Positions 56,623 to 64,000 of a stretch of DNA of 64,000 bases are shown here, one piece after another. Where the stretch lies: contig NZ_CP011971.1 of the NCBI RefSeq assembly GCF_001579945.1, forward strand, positions 3,036,030-3,100,029, read 5' to 3'. Position 1 is the stretch's first letter. The number at the start of each line of letters is the position of its first letter. A program made the position numbers and the translations under genes. Below the pieces are notes generated by a model, which saw only the letters and a program-made list of their open reading frames with translations, was not told the origin of the DNA and did no database searches. The stretch comes from Steroidobacter denitrificans. GTDB taxonomy: Bacteria > Pseudomonadota > Gammaproteobacteria > Steroidobacterales > Steroidobacteraceae.

Positions 56623-58914
56623 CTATCGCACCACCGGCCCTTCCGCTTGCGTCACGGCCATGAGCTGCTGCACCAACCGCGGCCAGTCGACTCGGCGGGA
56701 ACTGCCGATCACATCGATACGCGGCAAACCTTTGCCTTTCACCAGGTAGTAGGTCCCGTCCGCGCGATCTTCCACTCCCCCCATCGTACACACGTCGTTC
56801 TGCAGCCGGCAGGACACGCCCAGCCGGTCATAGTTGAAATCGTCAAAAAAACGCATCACGCCGCTCGACAAGGCTGCTGTCACGCCGGCGCCACCGCCGC
56901 CGATGCGGCCGATGTTCTGCACCGCATGCTGGCTGATGCGGTGCCGGGAGCGATCATGCTCCGGCGTATACAGGCGCGCATCGAACGCTACCGGCATCCA
57001 GTTGAACAACTGCAGCCCATCGATCCCACCCGACAACCTGCCGCTGATACGGCCAAAGGAAAAGGCGCGGGTCAGCGATTCCAGATCCAAACCGTCCAGC
57101 GCAATGTTCGAGTAGAAACGGGGCCACTGGCCGAACGGCTCTTCCAGCCGCAGATCCGCCACGGTGACCATCCCATCGAACACCTGGGCGCGCAAGATCG
57201 TACCCAAGGTCAATACGCCATCGCGCATGCGCAGTTTCGACACCTTGCCGCTCAAGCGTCCGCCGAATTCTGGCCAGCCAAACGCCCGGCCCAGCGCCGC
57301 GATGCTCATCGGCTCGATCTGCGCATCGATCAGGAACGCCATGCCGGTGGAGCCGGTATGGCGCATACGGAAACTCTGCAGGTCGATCGCACCATCCAGC
57401 ACCGGTATCCGCGCCGGCCGCAAAAGATGAAACTGCCGATCGCCGGCCGTGAACGCCAGAGCTCCGCCACCTACCTCCAGGCCGAACACGGCACCGCTGC
57501 GCCATTGCAGATGCGATGCCTGCTGCCGTGCGGCCGGCGGCGCCGCGCCGCCGGCTTTCACTTCGCGCCTGGTCTCGGCAAGCGGCGGCCTCGTCATGCT
57601 CCAGTTCACCTGTCCGGTCAGTCCGGCCAGCCCGAACCCCAGCCGGTTGCCGACGTCCAGTTCATCCAGGGTCAGGGCGATCTTGCGCGGCACACCATCC
57701 TCGACCTCAAGATGCCCCTCGACGCGTCCCGACGTCTGCATCGACTTGAAGTTCGTATCCAGCAACAAAGGCTGCAGGTAGCTTTCGTAAGCCTCGGGAA
57801 AGCGCAGTCCAGCCAGATCCAGACGCATCGATCGCAGCGGCGGCCCTGCCCCGAATGCGATGCGCGCCTCTCCAGCGGCCTGAGCCACGCCCGCATGGGT
57901 CCAGCTGAAGTTGTCGAGCCTCAATGACCGTCCGGACGCAAAGCTTCCCGTGGCCTGCACGGACAACGCATGGACGCCGAAATCCAGGAAGAACGGCTGT
58001 GCATATACCTGTCCCGAGCCGGACTCGGCCTGTGCGGCGAAATGGATCGTATTCGCCGCCCGGTCATCGCCCTGCAACCGGCTGCGCAGACGTATCGCCA
58101 ACTGATCACTGGCGATGCTGCCGCGATCGTTGTGCGCACTCAGCATCGATACATCGGCATCGATAGTTGCCGTATGCAGGCGGGTACCGGAACCACGGGC
58201 CTCGACCGATAAGCTGACCTCACCTTCCGCCGACCAACCGGCCACCGGCAGCGCCAGCGCCCCGGCAATCTGCATCAGCGTCGCCGGCGGCACGTTCGAC
58301 ATCTTCAATCCGCCTTGCCAGGCCCGTGCGCGCAACGTGCCCTGCAACTCCGCCGTGCCTTGCGCCAGCCGAAGGCCATCCAGGGAAATATCGAGCGTTG
58401 CATCGGCACGTCCATAGCGAATACGCGCCCGCAGAATCTGCGGACCGATGACCGGCCAGTCTGCTGCGACCCGTGCCTGCCTGCAGCCGAACGCCTCATC
58501 CGACAGATCGAGGCGCGGACATTCGATCCGCACTCCGCGCAGCGTCTCTTGCAGGGAAGCAAGTTTCAACTGGGCGATGGTGAGTATCGCGGAGGGCGCC
58601 TCCGCCCCGCCCGCCCCACTCACTCCGCTCACCCCGATCCGCACATCCCGGGCCTGCCAATCCTTGCCCTGTGCATGCTTCAGACTGAACACGATATCCC
58701 TCGGCACGCCGGGGCCGGGCGCAGATGCGGGAATCTTTGCCGTCGCGACAGCCGAAGCACCAATCCATAGCGTGCAGACCAGGGCCGTCCAGGTCACCAC
58801 CTTCCAGGCCGGCGCCCTCCAGACCGGAACGATGGACCGCACCACGGACCATCGGGCCATGCCGGTGGGCCGAATCGGGTACAGTCTTTCGGATGGATCC
58901 TTCCTGGTCCTCAT
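56623..58914 (-). CDS. ydbH: YdbH-family AsmA-like intermembrane lipid transport protein
   Basis: This protein of about 763 residues has an N-terminal membrane anchor (VVTWTALVCTLWIGASAVA), a long beta-strand-rich repeating body (GRLSGKVSKLRMRDGVLTLG; GRISGRLSGGIDGLQL) and the C-terminal YdbH signature GTYYLVKGKGLPRIDVIGSSRRVDWPRLV. It is predicted to form a hydrophobic groove spanning the periplasm for phospholipids, with TamB and YhdP relatives. The start is uncertain between 58914 and 58860. Confidence 0.85.
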   Translation of the reverse strand: MRTRKDPSERLYPIRPTGMARWSVVRSIVPVWRAPAWKVVTWTALVCTLWIGASAVATAKIPASAPGPGVPRDIVFSLKHAQGKDWQARDVRIGVSGVSGAGGAEAPSAILTIAQLKLASLQETLRGVRIECPRLDLSDEAFGCRQARVAADWPVIGPQILRARIRYGRADATLDISLDGLRLAQGTAELQGTLRARAWQGGLKMSNVPPATLMQIAGALALPVAGWSAEGEVSLSVEARGSGTRLHTATIDADVSMLSAHNDRGSIASDQLAIRLRSRLQGDDRAANTIHFAAQAESGSGQVYAQPFFLDFGVHALSVQATGSFASGRSLRLDNFSWTHAGVAQAAGEARIAFGAGPPLRSMRLDLAGLRFPEAYESYLQPLLLDTNFKSMQTSGRVEGHLEVEDGVPRKIALTLDELDVGNRLGFGLAGLTGQVNWSMTRPPLAETRREVKAGGAAPPAARQQASHLQWRSGAVFGLEVGGGALAFTAGDRQFHLLRPARIPVLDGAIDLQSFRMRHTGSTGMAFLIDAQIEPMSIAALGRAFGWPEFGGRLSGKVSKLRMRDGVLTLGTILRAQVFDGMVTVADLRLEEPFGQWPRFYSNIALDGLDLESLTRAFSFGRISGRLSGGIDGLQLFNWMPVAFDARLYTPEHDRSRHRISQHAVQNIGRIGGGGAGVTAALSSGVMRFFDDFNYDRLGVSCRLQNDVCTMGGVEDRADGTYYLVKGKGLPRIDVIGSSRRVDWPRLVQQLMAVTQAEGPVVR

Positions 58915-59176
58915 CGACCTGCCTGAACGATTTCGCCAGCGCCTGCTGCTCGCATGACGGCACTGGATCATTAATGACTCAGCCCATGTAGCCGGTTCAC
59001 CCGATGCCGCGACGGCAGCCTGGCGAAGTCCGCGCCGGGACGCGGACATGAAGGCAGGCCGCTCAGCATGAGGCCTGGCCGGCTGTACAGATCAGAAGGA
59101 CTGGCCAGAAAGGCGCCGAGGCAGCTATGTTAGGCACACCCATGGTGTTTCTGCCAGCCAATGCCTGTCACTCATT

Positions 59177-60688
59177 ATGAAGCGTGCTCTGATCGTCGAT
59201 GATTCACGCTCGGCCAGGATCATCCTGAGCCGCATGCTCGAAAGTTACGACCTGGAGGTGGATGCCTGCGAATCGGCCGAGCAGGCGCTGGAACACCTGC
59301 GGCACAGTAGAGCCGATGTCGTCTTCATGGACCATCTGATGCCCGGGATGGATGGATTCCAGGCCGTGCAGGCGATCAAGAACAACCCCGAAACCGCCAC
59401 GATCCCGGTGATCATGTACACCTCGCAGGAAGGTGAATTGTATTTGTCCCAGGCACGCGCGCTCGGCGCCGTCGGCGTATTGCCGAAAACGATCAACCAG
59501 TCGGATGTATCGCGCGTGCTCTATCAATTGCACCTGCTGCCCGACCGGCGTCAAGAGGCGCCGGGCGTAACGCCCGCCCATGCATCGACATCGGCCGCGG
59601 CAACCCACTCCGTGGATGCAGCTCCCCTGACCGAACGGCCTGCACAGACCGACACGCGCCCCGAAAAAGCCGTCGACACCCGGACCGCCTATATGCCGGC
59701 AGGCGCGCACGACGTCGTCCATCTCGACGCCCATCCCGCTCCCGGCGAAATGGAAGTGGCCATACGTACCGCCGTGACGCCGCTACTGAAGGAGCACGGC
59801 GTGGAAATGCGCCGGCTGCTGCTGGCCAGTCTGGAGGTCTTCGCCCGGCGTATCGATAAGAACGCCAGGCAAGCTGCGCTTCACGCGGCGCCCGTCCAAG
59901 GGAATTCCGCTCCCCGTTCCGTCGAGGGCGATTCCGGCCGGCTCGACCAGGTGCCTGCCGAAGGTGGCGAAACGATCTCGGCGCCTGCGCCGAGATCGGT
60001 CCGGCGACGCTGGCCGCTGGCGGCGGCGATCGCGGCATTGGCTCTGTTGCCCACCGCGGTGCTTACCCTGATGCAGCTACGCGCCCAGGATCACATCCAC
60101 GAGTTGGCGCGCTCCAATGCTCATCTGACGAACCTCCTGGCGGAACAGCATGCCGGTCTGCGCGAATTACAACAGACCCTGGACAATCCCCCGCTGGATA
60201 TCGCAGCCGCTCTCCTGGAAGCGCCTCGTAAAGTGGCAACGGCCAATGTGCCCTATGGAGAAGCGCCCTTGGCGGGTGCGCGACTGGAACGATTGCGCGA
60301 AATGATCGCAGCGCTGCAATCCGCCGGCTTCGAGGGCAGGCTGCGTATCGCCACATTCACGGGTGAATTCTGCCTGACCGGCAACAGTATGGAAGGCTAT
60401 TCGCTGGCCGCCGACGATACGCCTCTGCAACGCTGCGATCTCGTCGGCAATCCATTCGAAGACGCCCTGACGGCCGCTCAGCGCCAGTCTCTCGCGTTCG
60501 CGAACCTGATCGCATCCACGCAGCAGGAAACCACCGCACTTACATTCGACATCCACTATGAAGGCCGCAAACCCAGCGTTCCCTATCCCGACAGCGGCAA
60601 GTCGGCTCAGCTGTCGGCGGGAGAATGGAACAGGATCGCCGCACAAAATAATCGCGTCGAGTTCATCGCGCTGCCGGCGGGCTCCTGA
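59177..60688 (+). CDS. Membrane-anchored receiver-domain protein
   Basis: This 503-residue protein starts with a complete receiver domain (ALIVDDSRSARIIL; phospho-Asp in VVFMDHLMPGMDG; Thr in IMYTSQ; Lys in GVLPKTI). A long disordered linker, one membrane helix (WPLAAAIAALALLPTAVLTLM, near residue 280), a coiled coil and a C-terminal globular domain (IATFTGEFCLTGNSMEGYSL; GEWNRIAAQNNRVEF) follow. The last domain would be periplasmic and I do not recognise it. No cognate kinase lies nearby. A receiver joined to a membrane helix in place of a DNA-binding output is unusual. Confidence 0.75.
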   Translation: MKRALIVDDSRSARIILSRMLESYDLEVDACESAEQALEHLRHSRADVVFMDHLMPGMDGFQAVQAIKNNPETATIPVIMYTSQEGELYLSQARALGAVGVLPKTINQSDVSRVLYQLHLLPDRRQEAPGVTPAHASTSAAATHSVDAAPLTERPAQTDTRPEKAVDTRTAYMPAGAHDVVHLDAHPAPGEMEVAIRTAVTPLLKEHGVEMRRLLLASLEVFARRIDKNARQAALHAAPVQGNSAPRSVEGDSGRLDQVPAEGGETISAPAPRSVRRRWPLAAAIAALALLPTAVLTLMQLRAQDHIHELARSNAHLTNLLAEQHAGLRELQQTLDNPPLDIAAALLEAPRKVATANVPYGEAPLAGARLERLREMIAALQSAGFEGRLRIATFTGEFCLTGNSMEGYSLAADDTPLQRCDLVGNPFEDALTAAQRQSLAFANLIASTQQETTALTFDIHYEGRKPSVPYPDSGKSAQLSAGEWNRIAAQNNRVEFIALPAGS

Positions 60689-60841
60689 ACATCCGTTGTC
60701 TATCCCCGCCGGAAACGGGCCCTGAGGTCTGCCACTGAGACCTGACGCCTGACACCCGAACGCTATGATGGTGTCCGGGGATCTCCATGACCGGCACCGC
60801 GGATCCGCCACTGCCGGAGCGAGCGCCGGATTGCGCCATCG

Positions 60842-61252
60842 TTATCCGGTTTCGCCGTCCTGGAATCTTTTTTCCTCGAAATGGACCACCGGGGCGGCGC
60901 TGGTCACCGCCACATCGCCGTCCAGCACCGCACCTTGGGCGATCGCGATGATGGCAGCGTTCACCGAGCCGCGAATGCGCGCGGTATGACGAATCTCGAG
61001 CTTGTTCTCGACCCTGACGCTGCCCTCCACCTCACCTGCAATCACCGCATTCGCCGCACATACCAGGCCCTCCCAACGGCCGCCTGCCGACAGGGTGAGC
61101 GCCCCCCGCACGACGCCTTCGCCTTGCACCCTGCCGGCAACGATCAGGTCTGCGCCGCATTCGAGATTGCCGATCAAAGTCGTGCCCGCTCCCACGAAGG
61201 TCGGATTGCCGGATCCACGATCGGCGAAGCGACGGTGCGGTGTATCGGACAT
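60842..61252 (-). CDS. Bactofilin (polymer-forming cytoskeletal protein)
   Basis: This 136-residue protein has the bactofilin beta-helix repeat (TFVGAGTTLIGNLECGADLIVAGRVQGEGVVRG ... GEVEGSVRVENKLEIRHTARIRGSV) and ends with a short charged tail. It forms nucleotide-free filaments involved in cell shape. ATG 61252 was chosen because it begins a typical variable N-terminus; the upstream frame is unlikely coding. Confidence 0.88.
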   Translation of the reverse strand: MSDTPHRRFADRGSGNPTFVGAGTTLIGNLECGADLIVAGRVQGEGVVRGALTLSAGGRWEGLVCAANAVIAGEVEGSVRVENKLEIRHTARIRGSVNAAIIAIAQGAVLDGDVAVTSAAPVVHFEEKRFQDGETG

Positions 61253-61467
61253 GGAATGCTCCTTGTGCGGGCTGGCCTCGCGGATGGGCATCCACAAGAG
61301 TGCAGTTGGTAAACGATGCATGAGCGGCTCGTGCAGCGCCAGCATGTCTGCCCGTAGCGACAGACTGCAGCGCCTGCCGCAGCCAGATCAATACCGCACT
61401 CCTTGCACGCCGGCGGCTTTCATTGTCGCTATGATGAGCCGCCTCACCGATCAGGACCGATTCTTCC

Positions 61468-62823
61468 ATGCGAATGCTGCATCGACTCCTGCTGCTCGCC
61501 CCGCTCCTGCTGCTCGCGGCGAACAGCACAGCCGATACGCCCGGCCAGGTTCCGGGCGCCGGCCTGGTCGAATTCGCCGTACTCGCCAACGGCATGCGGA
61601 TCATTGTCTGGCCCGATCACGACATCCCGAATGTCGCTCTGTACAACTGGGTACGCGTCGGCAGCCGCAATGAAGTGCCCGGTATCACCGGCCTCGCGCA
61701 TTTCTTCGAACATATGATGTTCAATGGCACCCATACCCATGCACCCGGTGAATTCGACCGGATGCTGGAAGCCAACGGGGCGCGCAACAACGCCTATACC
61801 AGCGGCGACGTCACCGTGTACCAGGATTGGTTTCCCCGCGCAGCGCTCGAACCGATCTTCGCCCTGGAAGCGGACCGGCTGCGCAATCTCGCGTTCGATC
61901 CCGAAGTCATCGAAAGCGAACGTGGCGTCGTGTATTCCGAACGCCGCCTGCGCGTGGAGGACAGCCATTTCGGTAAACTCCAGGAACAGGTCCAGGCCAC
62001 CGCCTTCCTGGCGCATCCCTACGGCATACCCACGATCGGCTGGCCCTCGGACATCGAATCCTGGACGCTTCGGGATCTGAAGACCTTCTTTGTCACGAAC
62101 TATGCGCCCAACAATTGCACGATGGTGCTGGTCGGCGACGTCGATCCCGACGACGTAATCGCGCTGGCCAGAAAATATTTCGAGCCCCTGCCCGAACAGA
62201 CGCCGCCGCCGCCGGTACGCACCATCGAACCCGTTCAGCGCGGGGAACGGCGCGTAAATGTCGAGGTCGATGCCCAGACCCCCTTGCTGCAATTCGCCTA
62301 TCACGCCCTGGCAGGCAGCGATGAACGCTGGCCCGCTCTCGATCTACTGGCACGCATTCTCACGGACGGCGACGCGTCTCGGCTGTATCGCTCACTGATC
62401 GAAGAACAGAAACTGGCCATTTCGGTCGCCAGCCACATCGAGGACGGATTCGATCCGGGTCTGGCCTGGTTCTTCCTGTCCCTGCCCGCCGGCGGCGACC
62501 TGCAGAAAGCCGAGGCGGCTTTCACGAACGAAATCGAGCGGCTGATCAAGCAGGGCGTCGACACCCGGGAACTCGCCCGCGCCCGCAGCCAGGCCCTGGC
62601 GGATTTCTGGCGCGGTCTGGCCACGATCGACGGCAAGGCTCAGGCGCTCGGCACCTATGCCGTGCTGCGCGGCGGTCATGAAAAACTGTTCGACACGCCT
62701 CGCCTCTATGAACAGGTCACATCCGAGGATATACGGACACTGGCCGCCGAGTTCCTGCGCCCGACGAATCGCACGGTCGGCGTGCTGAAGGCCGGCGCTC
62801 CGCAGGAGGGTCGAGCGCCGTGA
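61468..62823 (+). CDS. M16 family zinc metallopeptidase, catalytic subunit
   Basis: This 451-residue periplasmic protein has a signal peptide (LLLLAPLLLLAANSTA) and the inverted zinc motif HFFEH (near residues 78-82) with the downstream Glu in VIESERGVVYSERR. It is the active half of a pitrilysin-type pair. Its stop overlaps a GTG just before the next gene. Confidence 0.9.
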   Translation: MRMLHRLLLLAPLLLLAANSTADTPGQVPGAGLVEFAVLANGMRIIVWPDHDIPNVALYNWVRVGSRNEVPGITGLAHFFEHMMFNGTHTHAPGEFDRMLEANGARNNAYTSGDVTVYQDWFPRAALEPIFALEADRLRNLAFDPEVIESERGVVYSERRLRVEDSHFGKLQEQVQATAFLAHPYGIPTIGWPSDIESWTLRDLKTFFVTNYAPNNCTMVLVGDVDPDDVIALARKYFEPLPEQTPPPPVRTIEPVQRGERRVNVEVDAQTPLLQFAYHALAGSDERWPALDLLARILTDGDASRLYRSLIEEQKLAISVASHIEDGFDPGLAWFFLSLPAGGDLQKAEAAFTNEIERLIKQGVDTRELARARSQALADFWRGLATIDGKAQALGTYAVLRGGHEKLFDTPRLYEQVTSEDIRTLAAEFLRPTNRTVGVLKAGAPQEGRAP

Positions 62824-62834
62824 GACAGGGGATC

Positions 62835-64000
62835 ATGAAAAGGTTCGAAAGCGCCTCCATCCACATGATCCTGGGCATGGTCTTCGTCCTGGCGTGTCTG
62901 CTTGCCGGCCGGGCGGCGCTCGCCGGCGGCGGCGTGAAGACACCCGATTTTACGCGCCTGCGGCTCGCCAACGGCGTCGTCATCCTGCTGATGGAGCAGC
63001 ATGACGTTCCATTGATCGCCTTCGAGGCGGTCCTGCGCGGCGGTGCACTGGGCGATCCTCCCGATACGCCCGGCGTTGCCGCTGTACTGGCCTCCCTGCT
63101 GGAGAAAGGCGCCGGCGCGCGCGACGCCGGCGCATTCGCTCGTGCGATCGCCGACGTCGGCGGCATCATCGAGACCTCGGCCAGCGCCGAAAGCATTTCG
63201 ATCGGCGGCTCCTTTCTGGCGCGCGATCAGGCGCTGATGGTGGAACTGCTGACAGACATGCTGCAGCGGCCGCACCTGGCGTCGGCGCAGTTCGAGGCAG
63301 TACGCGCCCGCCGGATCGAATTCATCCGCGCGGCCAAGGATTCCAGCCTATCGGCGCTGACCTCGATCTACGGCATGGCACGATTGTTCGGCGAACATCC
63401 CTACGGCCGGCCGGTGAGCGGCAGCGAAGCCAGCCTCGCGCGTATTTCTCGCGCCGATCTCAGCCGCTACTATCAGGATCAGCTTGGTGCCGATCGGCTC
63501 ATCATCGCCATCGCGGGAGACTTCCACGCCGCGCAAATGCAATCCCTGGTGTCGCGGGCCTTCGAACCATGGCGTCGGGCCGGTAAGGCATTGCCGGAGG
63601 TGCCGCCGCCTCCCGGACCGGTGCGCGGACGCAGCGTGCTGCTGATCGACGCGCCTGATTCGGCGCAGTCCTATTTCTGGGCCGGCAGCCTGGGAGTCGC
63701 ACGCAGCGATCCGCGCCGTGCCGCGCTGGACGTCGCCAATACCCTGTTCGGCGGCCGCTTTACCTCCATGCTCAACAGCGAGCTGCGCGTGCGTACGGGC
63801 CTGAGCTATGGCGCGGCTTCGCGATTCGAACGTCTGACGCACGCCGGCAGCTGGGCCCTGACTTCCTTCACGCGCACCGAGACCACGATCGCCGCCATCG
63901 ACCTGGCGCTGCAAACGCTCGATACGCTGCATGAGGATGCGCCGCATCACGGCGCCCTCGACACAGCCGCGATCGATTCCGGTAAGCGCTATATCCAAGG
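62835..64000 (+). CDS. M16 family peptidase-like partner, partial (right edge)
   Basis: The frame is open from ATG 62835 to the window end (388 codons seen). A hydrophobic N-terminus (MILGMVFVLACLLAGRAAL) precedes an M16 domain in which the zinc motif is replaced (VAAVLASLLEKGAGARDAG), so it is the non-catalytic subunit. Further conserved segments are HPYGRPVSGS and GGRFTSMLNSELRVRTGLSYG. It starts 11 nt after the active subunit. Confidence 0.88.
   Translation, partial: MKRFESASIHMILGMVFVLACLLAGRAALAGGGVKTPDFTRLRLANGVVILLMEQHDVPLIAFEAVLRGGALGDPPDTPGVAAVLASLLEKGAGARDAGAFARAIADVGGIIETSASAESISIGGSFLARDQALMVELLTDMLQRPHLASAQFEAVRARRIEFIRAAKDSSLSALTSIYGMARLFGEHPYGRPVSGSEASLARISRADLSRYYQDQLGADRLIIAIAGDFHAAQMQSLVSRAFEPWRRAGKALPEVPPPPGPVRGRSVLLIDAPDSAQSYFWAGSLGVARSDPRRAALDVANTLFGGRFTSMLNSELRVRTGLSYGAASRFERLTHAGSWALTSFTRTETTIAAIDLALQTLDTLHEDAPHHGALDTAAIDSGKRYIQ

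Overview
The window looks like DNA of a high-GC gammaproteobacterium. This is judged from gene content and order only: coaBC-dut, rsmD-coaD, ftsYEX-rpoH, radC-rpmB-rpmG-mutM, ydbH/ydbL and AmpG. I cannot name a genus. It has two parts. Bases 1 to about 36,140 are a heavy-metal resistance island inserted at the 3' end of a tRNA-Gly(CCC) gene. Bases 36,191 to 64,000 are ordinary chromosomal core.

Island, left to right. (1) A mercury uptake module (GDCCVxC protein, merP, merT) and a partial ATP-grasp-like gene running off the left edge, with a merR copy truncated after about 61 codons. (2) An arsenic module: arsH divergent from arsR-arsC-acr3. (3) An SEC-C protein and a Co/Zn/Cd RND system (czcI-like, czcCBA), followed by a frameshifted cation diffusion facilitator and a second ACR3/BASS-type permease. 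(4) A PbrR/CadR-type MerR regulator divergent from a CDF transporter. (5) A second mer module with intact merR. No merA is visible in either module. The two mer modules share a nearly identical direct repeat of about 356 bp at an offset of 13,502 bp, so modules 2 to 4 are bracketed by recombination substrates. (6) An aldo/keto reductase and a universal-stress-protein remnant.

(7) A large copper region follows: copAB (multicopper oxidase and outer-membrane protein), cueR with a Cu(I) P-type ATPase, a CopZ-like chaperone, a five-gene operon (positions 28292 down to 23697), a small secreted protein, DUF305 and DUF411 proteins, and copCD. (8) The right end holds a LysR regulator, an XRE repressor divergent from a LysR effector domain lacking its HTH, and a 626-residue P4-type integrase beside the tRNA.

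The most novel part is the five-gene operon. It encodes a Met-rich secreted protein, a His/Met-rich membrane-anchored FAD/2Fe-2S oxidoreductase (frameshifted as read), a ferric-reductase-like membrane protein with two His pairs each spaced 14 residues, a seven-heme periplasmic cytochrome c and a DUF1622 membrane protein. Together these look like a transmembrane electron conduit from NAD(P)H to the periplasm. It appears wired to the copper regulon: four promoters (copAB, this operon, the 28640 gene and the DUF411 gene) share a 15-bp box, GTAATG-N2-NGGGTCA. In all four, the box lies exactly 23 bp upstream of a -10-like TANGCT hexamer. No response regulator for this box is seen in the window.

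The core part carries trmB, ampG, pyrE, dut, coaBC, radC, ribosomal L28 and L33, mutM, gamma-glutamyltransferase, coaD, rsmD, ftsYEX, rpoH (with a CIRCE element), an OmpA-type lipoprotein, glutaryl-CoA dehydrogenase, ydbL/ydbH (no ynbE seen), a membrane-anchored receiver protein, a bactofilin and a pair of M16 peptidases, the second cut by the window end.
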